Below, piece by piece: positions 42,557-52,117 of a stretch of DNA of 64,000 nt. Numbering within the stretch: the stretch's first letter is position 1; each line of letters starts with the position of its first letter. The notes beneath the pieces were generated by a model that ran no database searches, was not told the origin of the DNA, and saw nothing but the letters and a program-made list of their open reading frames with translations. The translations under genes were made by a program, and so were the position numbers. This stretch comes from an uncultured Lachnospiraceae bacterium (lineage in GTDB: Bacteria > Bacillota > Clostridia > Lachnospirales > Lachnospiraceae), in the NCBI GenBank assembly GCA_900319245.1, contig ONNQ01000005.1:35972-99971 (forward strand), written 5' to 3'.

Positions 42557-44671
42557 ATGAGAAAGTTCACAGGAAAAGCCTTGACTGCGCTGGGCCTGTG
42601 TCTTGCTTTGCTGCTTCCCGGATGCCGTTTCGTGCGGCCCGGCGAACTGACAGGCGGCAGTGCGAGTGCAGGCGCTTCAGGCGGCAACAACCAGTCCATC
42701 GATCTCAACGTTGGGACAGTTGACGGCACAGGCTGGAAGATCGCGATGATCACCGACACAGGCGGCATCAACGACCAGTCCTTTAACCAGAGCGCATGGG
42801 AGGGACTGCAGCAGCTGCAGGAAGAGACAGGCACGGAGGTCGCCTACATCGAGTCCAAGCAGAGCGGCGATTTCACGACCAACTTTGAGACGCTGGTCGA
42901 TAACGGCAACACGCTTTGCTGGGGTATCGGCTATGCGTGTGCGGACGCAGTCATCGAGTCGGCCGGCTCCCACCCGGAAATCAGCTACGCCTGCGTGGAC
43001 AACGCGTTTGACGACTCGCTTTCGAACGTGACGGGCGTCGTCTTCCGCGCGGAAGAGTCCTCCTTCATGGTGGGCTATATTGCCGCGGCTGTGAGCCAGA
43101 CCAACAAGGTCGGTTTCGTCGGCGGTATTTCCAGTGAAGTCATCGAGCAGTTCCAGTACGGCTATGAAGGCGGCGTCGCCTATGCAAACCGTGTGCTTGG
43201 CAAGAACGTCATTGTGACGTCCCAGTACGCAGAGAGCTTCTCGGATGCAGCCAAGGGCAAGAGTATTGCCAACAAGATGTTCACCGATGGCTGTGATATC
43301 GTCTACCACGCAGCGGGCGGCACAGGTACCGGCGTCATCGAGGCGGCCAAGGAAGCCGGCAAGTTCGCGATCGGCGTAGACCGCGACCAGGCGTATCTGG
43401 CGCCCGACAACGTCCTGACATCTTCCCTCAAGAATGTCAACGTCGCTGTCAACCTAGTCTCCAAGCTCCACATCGCGGGCAGAGAGATCGGTGGCAAAAC
43501 ACTGAGTTTTGGCCTCTCAGACAATGCTGTAGGCATTCCTGAGGACCACCACAATTATTCGGACGAGATTTACAACGCTGCCATTGAGTGCGGTGAGAAG
43601 ATCAAGGAAGGCATTATCACGCCGCCTGCGACAGAAGAGCAGCTGGAGGCCTTCAATGAGTATCTTGCAACGGCATCCGACGACATCCTGACAAGAGGCG
43701 CCCACGATTATAGCGGCATCGACGGCAAGGGCCACAAGATCGCGATGATCACCGATACGGGCGGCATCAACGATCAGTCCTTCAACCAGAGTGCATGGGA
43801 GGGCCTGCAGAAGCTGCGCGATGAGACCGGCGCGGACGTCAACTATATCGAGTCCAAGCAGAGCGGCGACTTCACGACCAACTTCGAGACTTTGATCGAC
43901 AACGGCAACACGCTTTGCTGGGGTATCGGCTATGCATGTGCAGATGCGGTCATCGAGGCGGCCGGCGCCAATCCGGACGTGAATTTTGCCTGCGTGGATA
44001 ACGCATTTGCAGATTCACCGGCCAACGTGACGGGCGTCGTCTTCCGCGCGGAAGAGTCCTCCTTCATGGTGGGCTATATCGCGGCAGCCGTGAGTAAGAC
44101 CGAGAAGGTCGGTTTCGTCGGCGGTATCGCGAGTGACGTCATCAGTCAGTTCCAGTACGGCTACGAGGCGGGCGTCGCCTACGCCAACAGCGTCCTTGGC
44201 AAAAACGTGACGGTCAGCGCCCAGTACGCGGAGAGCTTCTCCGATGCAGCAAAGGGCAAGAGTATTGCCAACAAGATGTTCACCGACGGCTGTGATATCG
44301 TCTACCACGCGGCAGGCGGTACAGGTACCGGCGTCATCGAGGCGGCCAAGGAAGCCGGCAAGTTTGCGATTGGCGTAGATAGAGACCAGGCTTATATTGC
44401 ACCGGAAAATGTCCTTACGTCTTCTCTCAAGAACGTTGACATCGCAGTGGATCTGGTATCGAGACAGCACATTCTGGGCAGGCAGATCGGTGGAAAGACG
44501 CTGAGTTTTGGCCTGACGGAAGACGCGGTCGGAATTCCCGAGCACCACGAGAACTATTCGGATGAGATCTACAACGCGGCGATCGAGATCGGCGAAAAGA
44601 TCAAGGCCGGCGAGATCGATCCGCCCGGATCCGAGATTGAGTTTGAGAAGTACAAGGAGACTCTGCAGTAA
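42557..44671 (+). CDS. BMP-family (PnrA-like) nucleoside-binding lipoprotein with two tandem domains
   Basis: 704 residues; normal BMP receptors have about 330-360. Lipobox PGC23. Domain 1 ~55-385 and domain 2 ~390-704 repeat with a 333-residue (999-bp) period, and whole blocks are identical, e.g. IAMITDTGGINDQSFNQSAW, ESKQSGDFTTNFETL, FRAEESSFMVGYIAA, VYHAAGGTGTGVIEAAKEAG. Each domain keeps the nucleoside-contacting residues of the family, so two bound ligands are possible. Acts with the following ATPase and two permeases, inferred purine or other nucleoside uptake. AAGGAGGGG precedes ATG 42557. Confidence 0.9.
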   Translation: MRKFTGKALTALGLCLALLLPGCRFVRPGELTGGSASAGASGGNNQSIDLNVGTVDGTGWKIAMITDTGGINDQSFNQSAWEGLQQLQEETGTEVAYIESKQSGDFTTNFETLVDNGNTLCWGIGYACADAVIESAGSHPEISYACVDNAFDDSLSNVTGVVFRAEESSFMVGYIAAAVSQTNKVGFVGGISSEVIEQFQYGYEGGVAYANRVLGKNVIVTSQYAESFSDAAKGKSIANKMFTDGCDIVYHAAGGTGTGVIEAAKEAGKFAIGVDRDQAYLAPDNVLTSSLKNVNVAVNLVSKLHIAGREIGGKTLSFGLSDNAVGIPEDHHNYSDEIYNAAIECGEKIKEGIITPPATEEQLEAFNEYLATASDDILTRGAHDYSGIDGKGHKIAMITDTGGINDQSFNQSAWEGLQKLRDETGADVNYIESKQSGDFTTNFETLIDNGNTLCWGIGYACADAVIEAAGANPDVNFACVDNAFADSPANVTGVVFRAEESSFMVGYIAAAVSKTEKVGFVGGIASDVISQFQYGYEAGVAYANSVLGKNVTVSAQYAESFSDAAKGKSIANKMFTDGCDIVYHAAGGTGTGVIEAAKEAGKFAIGVDRDQAYIAPENVLTSSLKNVDIAVDLVSRQHILGRQIGGKTLSFGLTEDAVGIPEHHENYSDEIYNAAIEIGEKIKAGEIDPPGSEIEFEKYKETLQ
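42737..44656. repeat. 999-bp tandem gene-internal duplication
   Basis: Matching blocks lie 999 bp apart (e.g. the codons for KIAMITDTGG at 42737 and 43736). Some stretches are identical or nearly so at DNA level (e.g. around 43234-43360 and 44233-44359), others have drifted. This marks a within-gene duplication kept in frame. Confidence 0.85.
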
Positions 44672-44695
44672 GGCAGATAGATAAGGAGGTCATAA

Positions 44696-46621
44696 ATGGC
44701 GGCAGAAGTCAGCAGCAAATATGCTGTGCAGATGCATGGGATCACCAAGCGATTCGGCTCCTTCTATGCACTGACCGACGTCGATCTCGATGTGGAGAAG
44801 GGAACGATCCACTCCATTCTGGGTGAGAACGGCGCCGGCAAGAGCACGCTGATGAACGTCCTGTACGGCCTGTATCAGGCGGATATGGGATCGATCTACA
44901 TCGGCGGCGAGAAAGTTGATATCAAGAACCCCACTGCAGCAATCGAACATGGAATCGGCATGGTGCACCAGCACTTCATGCTGGTTGAGAATTTTACAGT
45001 CACGCAGAACATCGTACTTGGCTCGGAGCCCACTAAGAGCGGCATTTCGCTCGATATGCGGCAGGCCAAGAAGAACGTGCAGGAAATCGTCGAGAAATAC
45101 GGCCTGGACGTCAATCCGGACGCCAAGGTGCGCGATATCACCGTCGGCATGCAGCAGCGCGTCGAGATCCTCAAGGCCCTCTACAGAGGCGCCGAGATCC
45201 TGATCCTGGACGAGCCCACGGCAGTTCTGACTGAGCAGGAGATCGACGAGCTCCTCGCGATCATGAGAAATCTGATCAAGGACGGCAAGACGATCATCAT
45301 CATCACCCACAAGCTCAAAGAAATCCAGGCTTCCTCGGATATGTGCACCATCATCCGCCGCGGACACTACATCGACACGGTCCCGGTTAAGGGTGTCACG
45401 GAGGACGATCTGGCAACCATGATGGTTGGCCACGCGGTCAAGCTGGTCGTCGACAAGACGCCTGCTAAGCCCGGCAAGGTAGTTCTCGATATTCAGAACC
45501 TGTATGTGAAAAATGAGCAGAGAATCAACGCAGTCAAGGACTTCAACTTGCAGGTCCGCGCGGGCGAGATTGTCGGTATCGCAGGTATCGACGGAAACGG
45601 CCAGCAGGAGCTGATGGAGGCGGTCAACAACCTTAAGCGCTGCAAGGGCAAGATCATCCTGGACGGCGAAGAAATCCAGAATAAGAACCCCAAGTACGGC
45701 ATTGACAGGGGCATGGCGACCATCCCCGCAGACAGACACAAGGACGGACTGGTTCTGGGATTCAGCGTCTATGAGAACGCGATTTTGGAAAAATACAGAT
45801 CCGACGAATATTCACCCAGCGGCAGGATCGATCGCAAGAAGATGAAATCCTTCGCGGAAGAGCTGATCAAGGCCTATGACGTGCGTCCCGAGGACTGCGG
45901 TCCCAAGCTGGCCGGCGGTCTATCAGGCGGTAACCAGCAGAAGATCATCATCGGCCGTGAGATCGCCAATGATCCCAAGCTCCTGATCGCCATCCAGCCC
46001 ACACGTGGTCTGGACGTAGGCGCCATCGAGAACGTCCACAAGATGCTGATCAACGAGCGCGACAAGGGCGTCGCTGTTCTTCTGATCTCCTTTGAACTGG
46101 ACGAAGTCATGAACGTATCTGACAGGATTGCGGTCATCTACGACGGCCACATCCAGCAGATCTTTGAACAAGGCACAGTGGACAACCGTACACTCGGCCG
46201 TGTGATGGCAGGCGGCACGGTAGACGAAGCGGAGCTCAAGGCAGTCAAGGCCGCGATGGAAGCGGAAGAAGCGGCAGCGGCCGCAGCGGAACCGGCTGCA
46301 GAGCCTGCGGACGACAAGTTCGCCACCAAGGCCTTCACGCCTGTCTCCAGAGCGGAAGCAGAGGCAGCGATGGCTGCGCAGGCCGCCGAAGCGGCCACTG
46401 AGCCTGCGGAAGAGCCTGCAGAGCCTGCGGAAGGGCCTGCAGAGCCTGCGGAAGAGCCTGCAGAGCCCGCAGAAGCACCTGCAGAGCCCGCAGAAGCACC
46501 TGCAGAAGAGGCACTGACGGAAGCGCAGATCCGCGAGAATATCAGAGTACTTGAGAAACAGATGGAAGACACGCAGAAGCAGCTCCTTGAGATGCAGCAG
46601 AAGCTGTCACAAATGCAGTAA
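44696..46621 (+). CDS. BMP-operon ABC transporter ATPase with Pro/Glu/Ala-rich tail
   Basis: 641 residues. Two fused ABC domains: first with Walker A GENGAGKST, signature VGMQQR and Walker B ILILDEPTAVLT; second with signature LSGGNQQK and TRGLDVGA, as in sugar/nucleoside (YufO/RbsA-like) ATPases, normally ~510 residues. The extra ~125 residues are alanine/glutamate-rich, then near-exact PAEEPAEPAE-type repeats (~575-610), then a coiled-coil end LEKQMEDTQKQLLEMQQKL. Such a tail is not part of the family fold; it may tether the ATPase or mediate assembly. AAGGAGG precedes ATG 44696. Confidence 0.9.
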   Translation: MAAEVSSKYAVQMHGITKRFGSFYALTDVDLDVEKGTIHSILGENGAGKSTLMNVLYGLYQADMGSIYIGGEKVDIKNPTAAIEHGIGMVHQHFMLVENFTVTQNIVLGSEPTKSGISLDMRQAKKNVQEIVEKYGLDVNPDAKVRDITVGMQQRVEILKALYRGAEILILDEPTAVLTEQEIDELLAIMRNLIKDGKTIIIITHKLKEIQASSDMCTIIRRGHYIDTVPVKGVTEDDLATMMVGHAVKLVVDKTPAKPGKVVLDIQNLYVKNEQRINAVKDFNLQVRAGEIVGIAGIDGNGQQELMEAVNNLKRCKGKIILDGEEIQNKNPKYGIDRGMATIPADRHKDGLVLGFSVYENAILEKYRSDEYSPSGRIDRKKMKSFAEELIKAYDVRPEDCGPKLAGGLSGGNQQKIIIGREIANDPKLLIAIQPTRGLDVGAIENVHKMLINERDKGVAVLLISFELDEVMNVSDRIAVIYDGHIQQIFEQGTVDNRTLGRVMAGGTVDEAELKAVKAAMEAEEAAAAAAEPAAEPADDKFATKAFTPVSRAEAEAAMAAQAAEAATEPAEEPAEPAEGPAEPAEEPAEPAEAPAEPAEAPAEEALTEAQIRENIRVLEKQMEDTQKQLLEMQQKLSQMQ

Positions 46622-46638
46622 GGAGAAAGGAGGAGCGA

Positions 46639-47844
46639 ATGAAAACATCACTTAGAAGAAAATTTTTCGGCAACCCCTTTGTCCTGACGATCATTGCGAT
46701 CGTGCTGGGTTTTGTCGTAGCGAGCTTAATCCTGCTGCTTGCCGGATTCCCACCCAAGGAGTCCATTGAGACGCTGGTCCAGAGCATGATCGGCAGACCC
46801 AAGGACATTGCCAGTGTCGTGATCCGTTCGACGCCTATCATTTTCACAGGACTGGGCGTTGCATTCGCGATCAAGACCGGACTTTTCAATATCGGCGCTG
46901 AGGGACAGTACGTCATGGGCTGCGTCGTCGCCACCATGGTTGGCAGTATGCTGGACTTCCCCAAGCCCGTTGCAGTCCTGATGGTCCTTGTATCCGCTAT
47001 GCTGGTATCGGCGCTTTACGCCGGATTTGTGGGCTTTTTGAAAGCCCGTTTGGGCATCCACGAGGTCATTACGAGCATCATGCTCAACTGGATCGCCCTT
47101 TACTTCTCCAACTGGATCTGCGGCCTTGACTTCTTCCACAAGCCGGGCACGATCGGCATGTATCCGGTTAACGACTGCACCTACACCATGATCCTTCCCG
47201 CCTGGAAGAAGACAGAAGCCGGACAGGCCTTCCTGGCCAGCCATCCGTTACTTCAGGAGACCCTGGGCCGGACCGATCTCAATATTGGTTTCATCGTCGC
47301 TGTGATCGCGGCCCTCGTGATCAATTACCTCTTAAACAGCACGAGAAAAGGCTTCGAACTTCGTGCGGTGGGCCAAAACATTCACGCCGCCCGCTTCGCC
47401 GGTATCAACGTCAACAGAAGCATCGTGCACGCGATGATGATTTCCGGCGCGCTCTGCGGACTCGGCGCAGGCTTCTATGTGACCGGCCAGTCCCCGCACA
47501 CTGTTTCGACGCTCTCTGCCTTTGAAAACGTTGGTTTCAACGGACTGTCTGTCGCGTTCATCGCGTTCAGTTCCCCGATTGGCTGTATCTTTGCCGGCCT
47601 TCTCTTCGGCGGACTTCTGTATGGCGGCGCGGGACTGCAGTCCAAGGTCGGCGCACCGACAGAGATCATCAATATCGTCATTGGCGTCATTGTATTCTTC
47701 TGCGCGCTGTCCTACCTGATCCCTCGCTTTGTGGATCGTCTGGACGCAGCCAGAGAGAACAGACGTAAGCTCAAGAGAGACGCGAAAGCAGCTGCAAAAG
47801 CGGCCAAAGAAGCTGCCAAGGCGGCTAAGAAAGGAGGCCACTGA
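46639..47844 (+). CDS. BMP-operon ABC transporter permease 1 (YufP-like)
   Basis: 401 residues, about nine spans, BPD/sugar-type permease with conserved blocks VVIRSTPIIFTGLGVAFAIKTGLFNIGAEGQ and FELRAVGQNIHAARFAGINV. An alanine/lysine-rich cytoplasmic end (KRDAKAAAKAAKEAAKAAKK) is unusual. Overlaps the next gene by one base at ATGA-like joint. Confidence 0.9.
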   Translation: MKTSLRRKFFGNPFVLTIIAIVLGFVVASLILLLAGFPPKESIETLVQSMIGRPKDIASVVIRSTPIIFTGLGVAFAIKTGLFNIGAEGQYVMGCVVATMVGSMLDFPKPVAVLMVLVSAMLVSALYAGFVGFLKARLGIHEVITSIMLNWIALYFSNWICGLDFFHKPGTIGMYPVNDCTYTMILPAWKKTEAGQAFLASHPLLQETLGRTDLNIGFIVAVIAALVINYLLNSTRKGFELRAVGQNIHAARFAGINVNRSIVHAMMISGALCGLGAGFYVTGQSPHTVSTLSAFENVGFNGLSVAFIAFSSPIGCIFAGLLFGGLLYGGAGLQSKVGAPTEIINIVIGVIVFFCALSYLIPRFVDRLDAARENRRKLKRDAKAAAKAAKEAAKAAKKGGH

Positions 47845-48776
47845 TGTCGATTTCAACTGATACATTATTGCTTCTTCTTGGAATCACCCTGATGTACTCC
47901 ACACCCATGATCTTCGCAGCGCAGGGCAGCGTCATCTCGGAAGTATCGGGCGTTGTCAATATCGGTATCGAGGGTATGATGACGATCGGCGCATTTACCG
48001 GCGCGGCCATTGGATACTTCAGTGGAAGCCCCTGGCTTGGCTTTATCTGCGCGGGTCTTGCAGGCGCAGTTTTCGGACTGATTCACGCCTTTGCATCGGT
48101 CACCTGCAAAGCGGACCAGACGGTCTGCGGTATTGCGATGAACCTGATCGGCCCCGGTCTTGCGCTGTTCCTCTCCAGAGTATTTTTTGACGGCGCGACC
48201 CAGACCCTGCCCGTCGTCAACAAGATTCCCAAGCTGTTTGGAATCCGCGGTCTTCCGGGCTCTCTCAACAACCTGAATGTGGACGTGACCACGGTTCTGG
48301 CGCTGGTTGTATCGATCATCATGTGGTACATCTTCTACAGAACGACATGGGGCCTGCACATTCGTGCGGTCGGTGAGCATCCGGCGGCAGCGGATACGCT
48401 GGGCATCAATGTCTACAAGGTTCGCTACGCATGCGTGATCGTGTCCGGTATGCTGGCCGGTCTCGGCGGTGCAGCGATGACGCTGGCAATCGTTCCGCAG
48501 TTCATGCCCACTGCGATCAGTGGACAGGGCTTTATCGCGATCGCGGCGGTCATCTTCGGTAAGTGGACGCCCCACGGCGGCTATCTGGCCTGCCTTCTGT
48601 TCGGCTTCGCACAGGCGCTCACGGTCGTCCTCGGCGGCGGCAGGTTCGCGGTTCCATCCGAGATCCTGGCGATGCTGCCGTACATCATGACGGTCCTGAT
48701 CCTGATCCTGTTCGTAGGACGCAGTTCGGCGCCTAAGGCCAACGGCGTGCCGTACAACAAGGGCTCGAGAGTATAA
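47844..48776 (+). CDS. BMP-operon ABC transporter permease 2 (YufQ-like)
   Basis: 310 residues, about eight spans, with SEVSGVVNIGIEGMMTIGA and LHIRAVGEHPAAADTLGINVYKVRY, typical of the second permease of BMP-type transporters. ATG 47844 overlaps the end of permease 1; AAAGGAGG is upstream. Completes the receptor-ATPase-permease-permease operon. Confidence 0.9.
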   Translation: MSISTDTLLLLLGITLMYSTPMIFAAQGSVISEVSGVVNIGIEGMMTIGAFTGAAIGYFSGSPWLGFICAGLAGAVFGLIHAFASVTCKADQTVCGIAMNLIGPGLALFLSRVFFDGATQTLPVVNKIPKLFGIRGLPGSLNNLNVDVTTVLALVVSIIMWYIFYRTTWGLHIRAVGEHPAAADTLGINVYKVRYACVIVSGMLAGLGGAAMTLAIVPQFMPTAISGQGFIAIAAVIFGKWTPHGGYLACLLFGFAQALTVVLGGGRFAVPSEILAMLPYIMTVLILILFVGRSSAPKANGVPYNKGSRV

Positions 48777-48793
48777 TAGTTGGGAGTTAAACT

Positions 48794-48871
48794 ATGAACA
48801 TGAAGTATTTTTGGATCCTGGTGGGCTTTATCCTGCTCATGCAGATCCCGGTCTTGCTCATGATGAAGTGA
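48794..48871 (+). CDS. Possible 25-residue membrane mini-protein
   Basis: MNMKYFWILVGFILLMQIPVL... then a short LMMK end: one hydrophobic span, no track-length protein. It lies 17 bp after permease 2 and before the operon terminator. The ribosome site (GGGAG) is weak. Could be a small transporter-associated subunit or a chance frame. Confidence 0.4.
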   Translation: MNMKYFWILVGFILLMQIPVLLMMK

Positions 48872-48887
48872 ATACGGTAAACGATCA

Positions 48888-48920
48888 GAAAATGCGCTCC
48901 TTGTTGGGAGCGCATTTTTG
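48888..48920 (+). terminator. Terminator of the BMP transporter operon
   Basis: 10-bp stem AATGCGCTCC (48891-48900) with GGAGCGCATT (48907-48916), loop TTGTTG, followed by TTTG. Confidence 0.85.
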
Positions 48921-49008
48921 TGCCCATAATATCAGTCAAAATATAGATATTATGCACGAAAAGATGATAATTAATCAAAAACAATTACGCAATTTAACGT
49001 ATTAATGT

Positions 49009-49037
49009 TTGACCGTTGCAACGTAAATGAGTATAAT
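49009..49037 (+). promoter_or_regulatory. Promoter of the DUF3798 transporter operon
   Basis: TTGACC at 49009-49014, spacer 17 bp, TATAAT at 49032-49037. The -10 and following bases (TATAATGATTTCAATGT) nearly match the promoter of the opp receptor gene at 32303. Confidence 0.75.
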
Positions 49038-49074
49038 GATTTCAATGTCTTAATTCTTTTTAAAGGAGGGAGTT

Positions 49075-50367
49075 ATGAAAAAGAGACTTATGAGCATTGT
49101 TCTCGGAGCAGTGATGGCCATCACGCTTGCAGCCTGCGGCGGCAACAGCGGCGGTGCTACAATCGAGAACACCGAGGCACAGGAAGAGACCACGGAAGAG
49201 GCTGAGGCCCCTGCTGAGGATGCAGGCGAGGAAGCTGAGGCGGAAGCAGCTAGCGAAGACTTCCACATCGGTATCGTCACCGGTTCTGTTTCCCAGTCTG
49301 AAGATGACAGACGCGGCGCAGAAGCGTTCCAGGCTAAGTATGGCGAAGAGAACGTCACCCTTGCAATCTATCCTGATAACTTCACAGAAGAGCAGGAGAC
49401 CACAATCCAGACAATCGTGAACCTGTCTGACGACCCGAAGATGAAGGCGATCATCGTCAACCAGGCAGTGCCCGGAACAACTGAAGCGTTCCGCCGCATC
49501 AAAGAGAGCAGACCCGACATCATCTGCATCGCAGGTGAGTCCCACGAGGATCTTCCCGAGATCGGCTCCGCTGCAGATCTGGTTGTCAACAACGACTTCG
49601 TAGCACGCGGCTATCTGATGATCCGTACCGCTCACGAGCTGGGCTGCGACACATTCGTACACATTTCCTTCCCTCGTCACATGTCCTATGAGACCATGAG
49701 CCGCCGTGTTGCGATCATGAAAGAGGCTTGCAAAGAGTTCGGTATGAAGTTCGAGATGGAGACCGCTCCCGATCCGACAACCGATGTTGGTGTTCCCGGC
49801 GCGCAGGCTTACATCCTTGAGCATGTTCCGGAGTGGATCGACAAGTACGGTACAAACTCCGCATACTTCTGCACAAACGACGCACACACAGAGCCCCTTC
49901 TGAAGAAGCTTCTTGAGCTGGGCGGCTACTTCATCGAAGCTGACCTTCCGTCTCCTCTGATGGGCTATCCCGGAGCTCTTGGAATCGACCTGACAGAAGA
50001 AGCAGGCGACTTCCAGAAGATCCTTGCAAAGGTTGAAGCAGCAGTCGTTGAGAAGGGCGGCGCTGGCAGATTTGGAACATGGGCATACTCCTATGGTTAC
50101 ACTGTTTCCGCAGGTCTTGCTGAGCACGCTAGAAACGTCATCCTTGGCACAAGCGAGCTGAACGATATCGATGCGATCTCCGCAGCATACGGTGTATTCT
50201 CACCCGGCGCTGAGTGGAACGGCTCCAACTACACCAACGTTGACACAGGCGTTAAGTCCGACAACATCTTCCTGATCTATCAGGATACTTACATCATGGG
50301 CGATCCCGGACACTACATGGGTTCCACCGATGTTGAAGTTCCCGAGAAGTACTTCACAATTAAGTAA
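49075..50367 (+). CDS. DUF3798-type ABC transporter substrate-binding lipoprotein
   Basis: 430 residues. Lipobox LAAC21, Glu/Ala-rich linker to ~60, then a periplasmic-binding-like fold starting FHIGIVTGSVSQSEDDRRGAE and containing VNNDFVARGYLMIRTAHELGC and YFCTNDAHTEPLLKKLLE. DUF3798 proteins accompany sugar-type ABC transporters in Clostridia and spirochaetes; the ligand is not known to me. AAAGGAGGG before ATG 49075. The ATPase gene follows 141 bp later. Confidence 0.85.
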   Translation: MKKRLMSIVLGAVMAITLAACGGNSGGATIENTEAQEETTEEAEAPAEDAGEEAEAEAASEDFHIGIVTGSVSQSEDDRRGAEAFQAKYGEENVTLAIYPDNFTEEQETTIQTIVNLSDDPKMKAIIVNQAVPGTTEAFRRIKESRPDIICIAGESHEDLPEIGSAADLVVNNDFVARGYLMIRTAHELGCDTFVHISFPRHMSYETMSRRVAIMKEACKEFGMKFEMETAPDPTTDVGVPGAQAYILEHVPEWIDKYGTNSAYFCTNDAHTEPLLKKLLELGGYFIEADLPSPLMGYPGALGIDLTEEAGDFQKILAKVEAAVVEKGGAGRFGTWAYSYGYTVSAGLAEHARNVILGTSELNDIDAISAAYGVFSPGAEWNGSNYTNVDTGVKSDNIFLIYQDTYIMGDPGHYMGSTDVEVPEKYFTIK

Positions 50368-50508
50368 TCAGGATCACAGGCTTAGCATACGAACTGGCAC
50401 CGTTTAGTGTCAGAACTGAATGAATCAGTCAGATGAGGAGGAGCCCTGTTCCTCCTCATCTTTTCTGCATTTAAGTAACTGTTAAAATGCAAGTAGGAAG
50501 GCATTGGA

Positions 50509-52101
50509 ATGAACAATGAAAAAGCGCCGCTTCTTGAGATGCGGAATATCAAAAAGGACTTTTTTGGCAACCAGGTGCTAACAGACATCAACTTAAAGCT
50601 CAATGAAGGCGATGTTCTTGGTCTGTGCGGTGAGAACGGTGCAGGAAAGTCGACGCTGATGAAGATCCTCTTCGGTGCCTCGGACATCACTTCGACAGGC
50701 GGCTACGGCGGAGATATCCTGATCGACGGACAGAAGGTTTCTTTCAGCTCTCCCTTTGAGGCGATCGCGGCCGGTATCGGTATGGTACACCAGGAATTTT
50801 CCCTGATTCCGGGTTTTGACGCGACAGAGAACATTCTGCTCAACCGTGAGCCCAAGAAGAGTAATATCGTTTCCGAGGTATTTGGAGACAGACTGGATAC
50901 GCTCGATCGCAAGGAAATGGACGAAAGAGCCAAGGCCGCTATCGAGAAGATGGGCGTCTCGATCGATCAGCACATGATGATCAACAGCATGCCTGTCGGT
51001 CACAAGCAGTTTACCGAGATCGCGAGAGAACTGTCCAAAGAGCAGCTCAGGATCCTGATCCTGGACGAGCCCACGGCCGTTCTGACGGAGAGAGAAGCGG
51101 AGGCGCTTCTTGACTCGATCCGCGGTATGTCTGCAAGAGGCATCACCGTAATCTTTATCACGCACCGCCTGCAGGAGATCCTGTCCGTATGCAACAAAGT
51201 CGCTGTCATGCGCGACGGCGTTCTGGTCCAGGAAGTTCCCGCCAAAGAGACGAGCGTGGAACAGATCACACATTGGATGGTCGGCCGCGATGTAAAGGGC
51301 GGCTCGGCAGCGGTTTCTACCCGCACCCATGAGGACGCGAAGACGATCCTCAAGATCGAGAAACTCTGGGTGGATATGCCCGGAGAGACGGTACGAAACG
51401 TCAATCTGGAGGTCAAAGAGGGCGAGATCCTCGGCATCGGCGGCCTTGCCGGACAGGGCAAGCTCGGTATTCCCAACGGTATCATGGGCCTGTATGAGGC
51501 AGGCGGCAAGGTGACGTTTGACGGAAACGAGATTCCCCTCAACAATCCCCGCAAGTGCCTGGATTCTTCCTTCGCATTCGTTTCGGAAGACAGAAGAGGC
51601 GTCGGACTTTTGCTCGACGAATCATTGGAGTGGAATGTTGCTTTCCCGGCCATGCAGATCCAGAACAAGTTCCTGAAGTACTATCTGGGCGGACTGGTCA
51701 AATGGAGAGATGAGAAGGCGATCCGAGAGGTCACCGAGAAATATATTGACGAGCTGAAGATCAAGTGCACGAGCTCCAAGCAGAACGCGAGAGAGCTCTC
51801 GGGCGGCAATCAGCAGAAGATCTGCCTTGCCAAGGCGTTTGCACTCGAGCCCAGGGTCCTGTTCGTATCCGAACCCACGCGAGGCATCGACGTAGGCGCC
51901 AAGGCGCTGGTTCTGGACGCGCTCAAGAAATTTAACCGTGAAAACGGCGTCACTGTTGTCATGATCTCCTCAGAACTTGAGGAGCTCCGCCAGACCTGCG
52001 ACCGCATCGCGATCGTATCCGGCGGCAAGATCTCCGGCATCCTTCCCGCTTCCTCCTCTGTGGAAGAACTGGGTACGCTGATGCTTAGCAACGTTATTTA
52101 A
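50509..52101 (+). CDS. DUF3798-operon sugar-type ABC transporter ATPase
   Basis: 530 residues. Two fused ABC domains: Walker A GENGAGKST (~45), Walker B ILILDEPTAVLTE, second signature LSGGNQQK and TRGIDVGA. Same class as RbsA/MglA. An isolated gap after the receptor gene contains GAGGAGGAGCCC/GTTCCTCCTC inverted repeats (about 50434-50458) that look like a weak terminator. Weak AGGAAGG ribosome site. Confidence 0.9.
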   Translation: MNNEKAPLLEMRNIKKDFFGNQVLTDINLKLNEGDVLGLCGENGAGKSTLMKILFGASDITSTGGYGGDILIDGQKVSFSSPFEAIAAGIGMVHQEFSLIPGFDATENILLNREPKKSNIVSEVFGDRLDTLDRKEMDERAKAAIEKMGVSIDQHMMINSMPVGHKQFTEIARELSKEQLRILILDEPTAVLTEREAEALLDSIRGMSARGITVIFITHRLQEILSVCNKVAVMRDGVLVQEVPAKETSVEQITHWMVGRDVKGGSAAVSTRTHEDAKTILKIEKLWVDMPGETVRNVNLEVKEGEILGIGGLAGQGKLGIPNGIMGLYEAGGKVTFDGNEIPLNNPRKCLDSSFAFVSEDRRGVGLLLDESLEWNVAFPAMQIQNKFLKYYLGGLVKWRDEKAIREVTEKYIDELKIKCTSSKQNARELSGGNQQKICLAKAFALEPRVLFVSEPTRGIDVGAKALVLDALKKFNRENGVTVVMISSELEELRQTCDRIAIVSGGKISGILPASSSVEELGTLMLSNVI

Positions 52102-52117
52102 GAGAAGGGAGGAAGAG

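Noticed and set aside
46138-46572. Long open frame on the minus strand opposite the ABC ATPase tail (Ser/Ala/Gly repeats)
   Set aside because: It is only the complement of the Pro/Glu/Ala repeats; no ribosome site or family.
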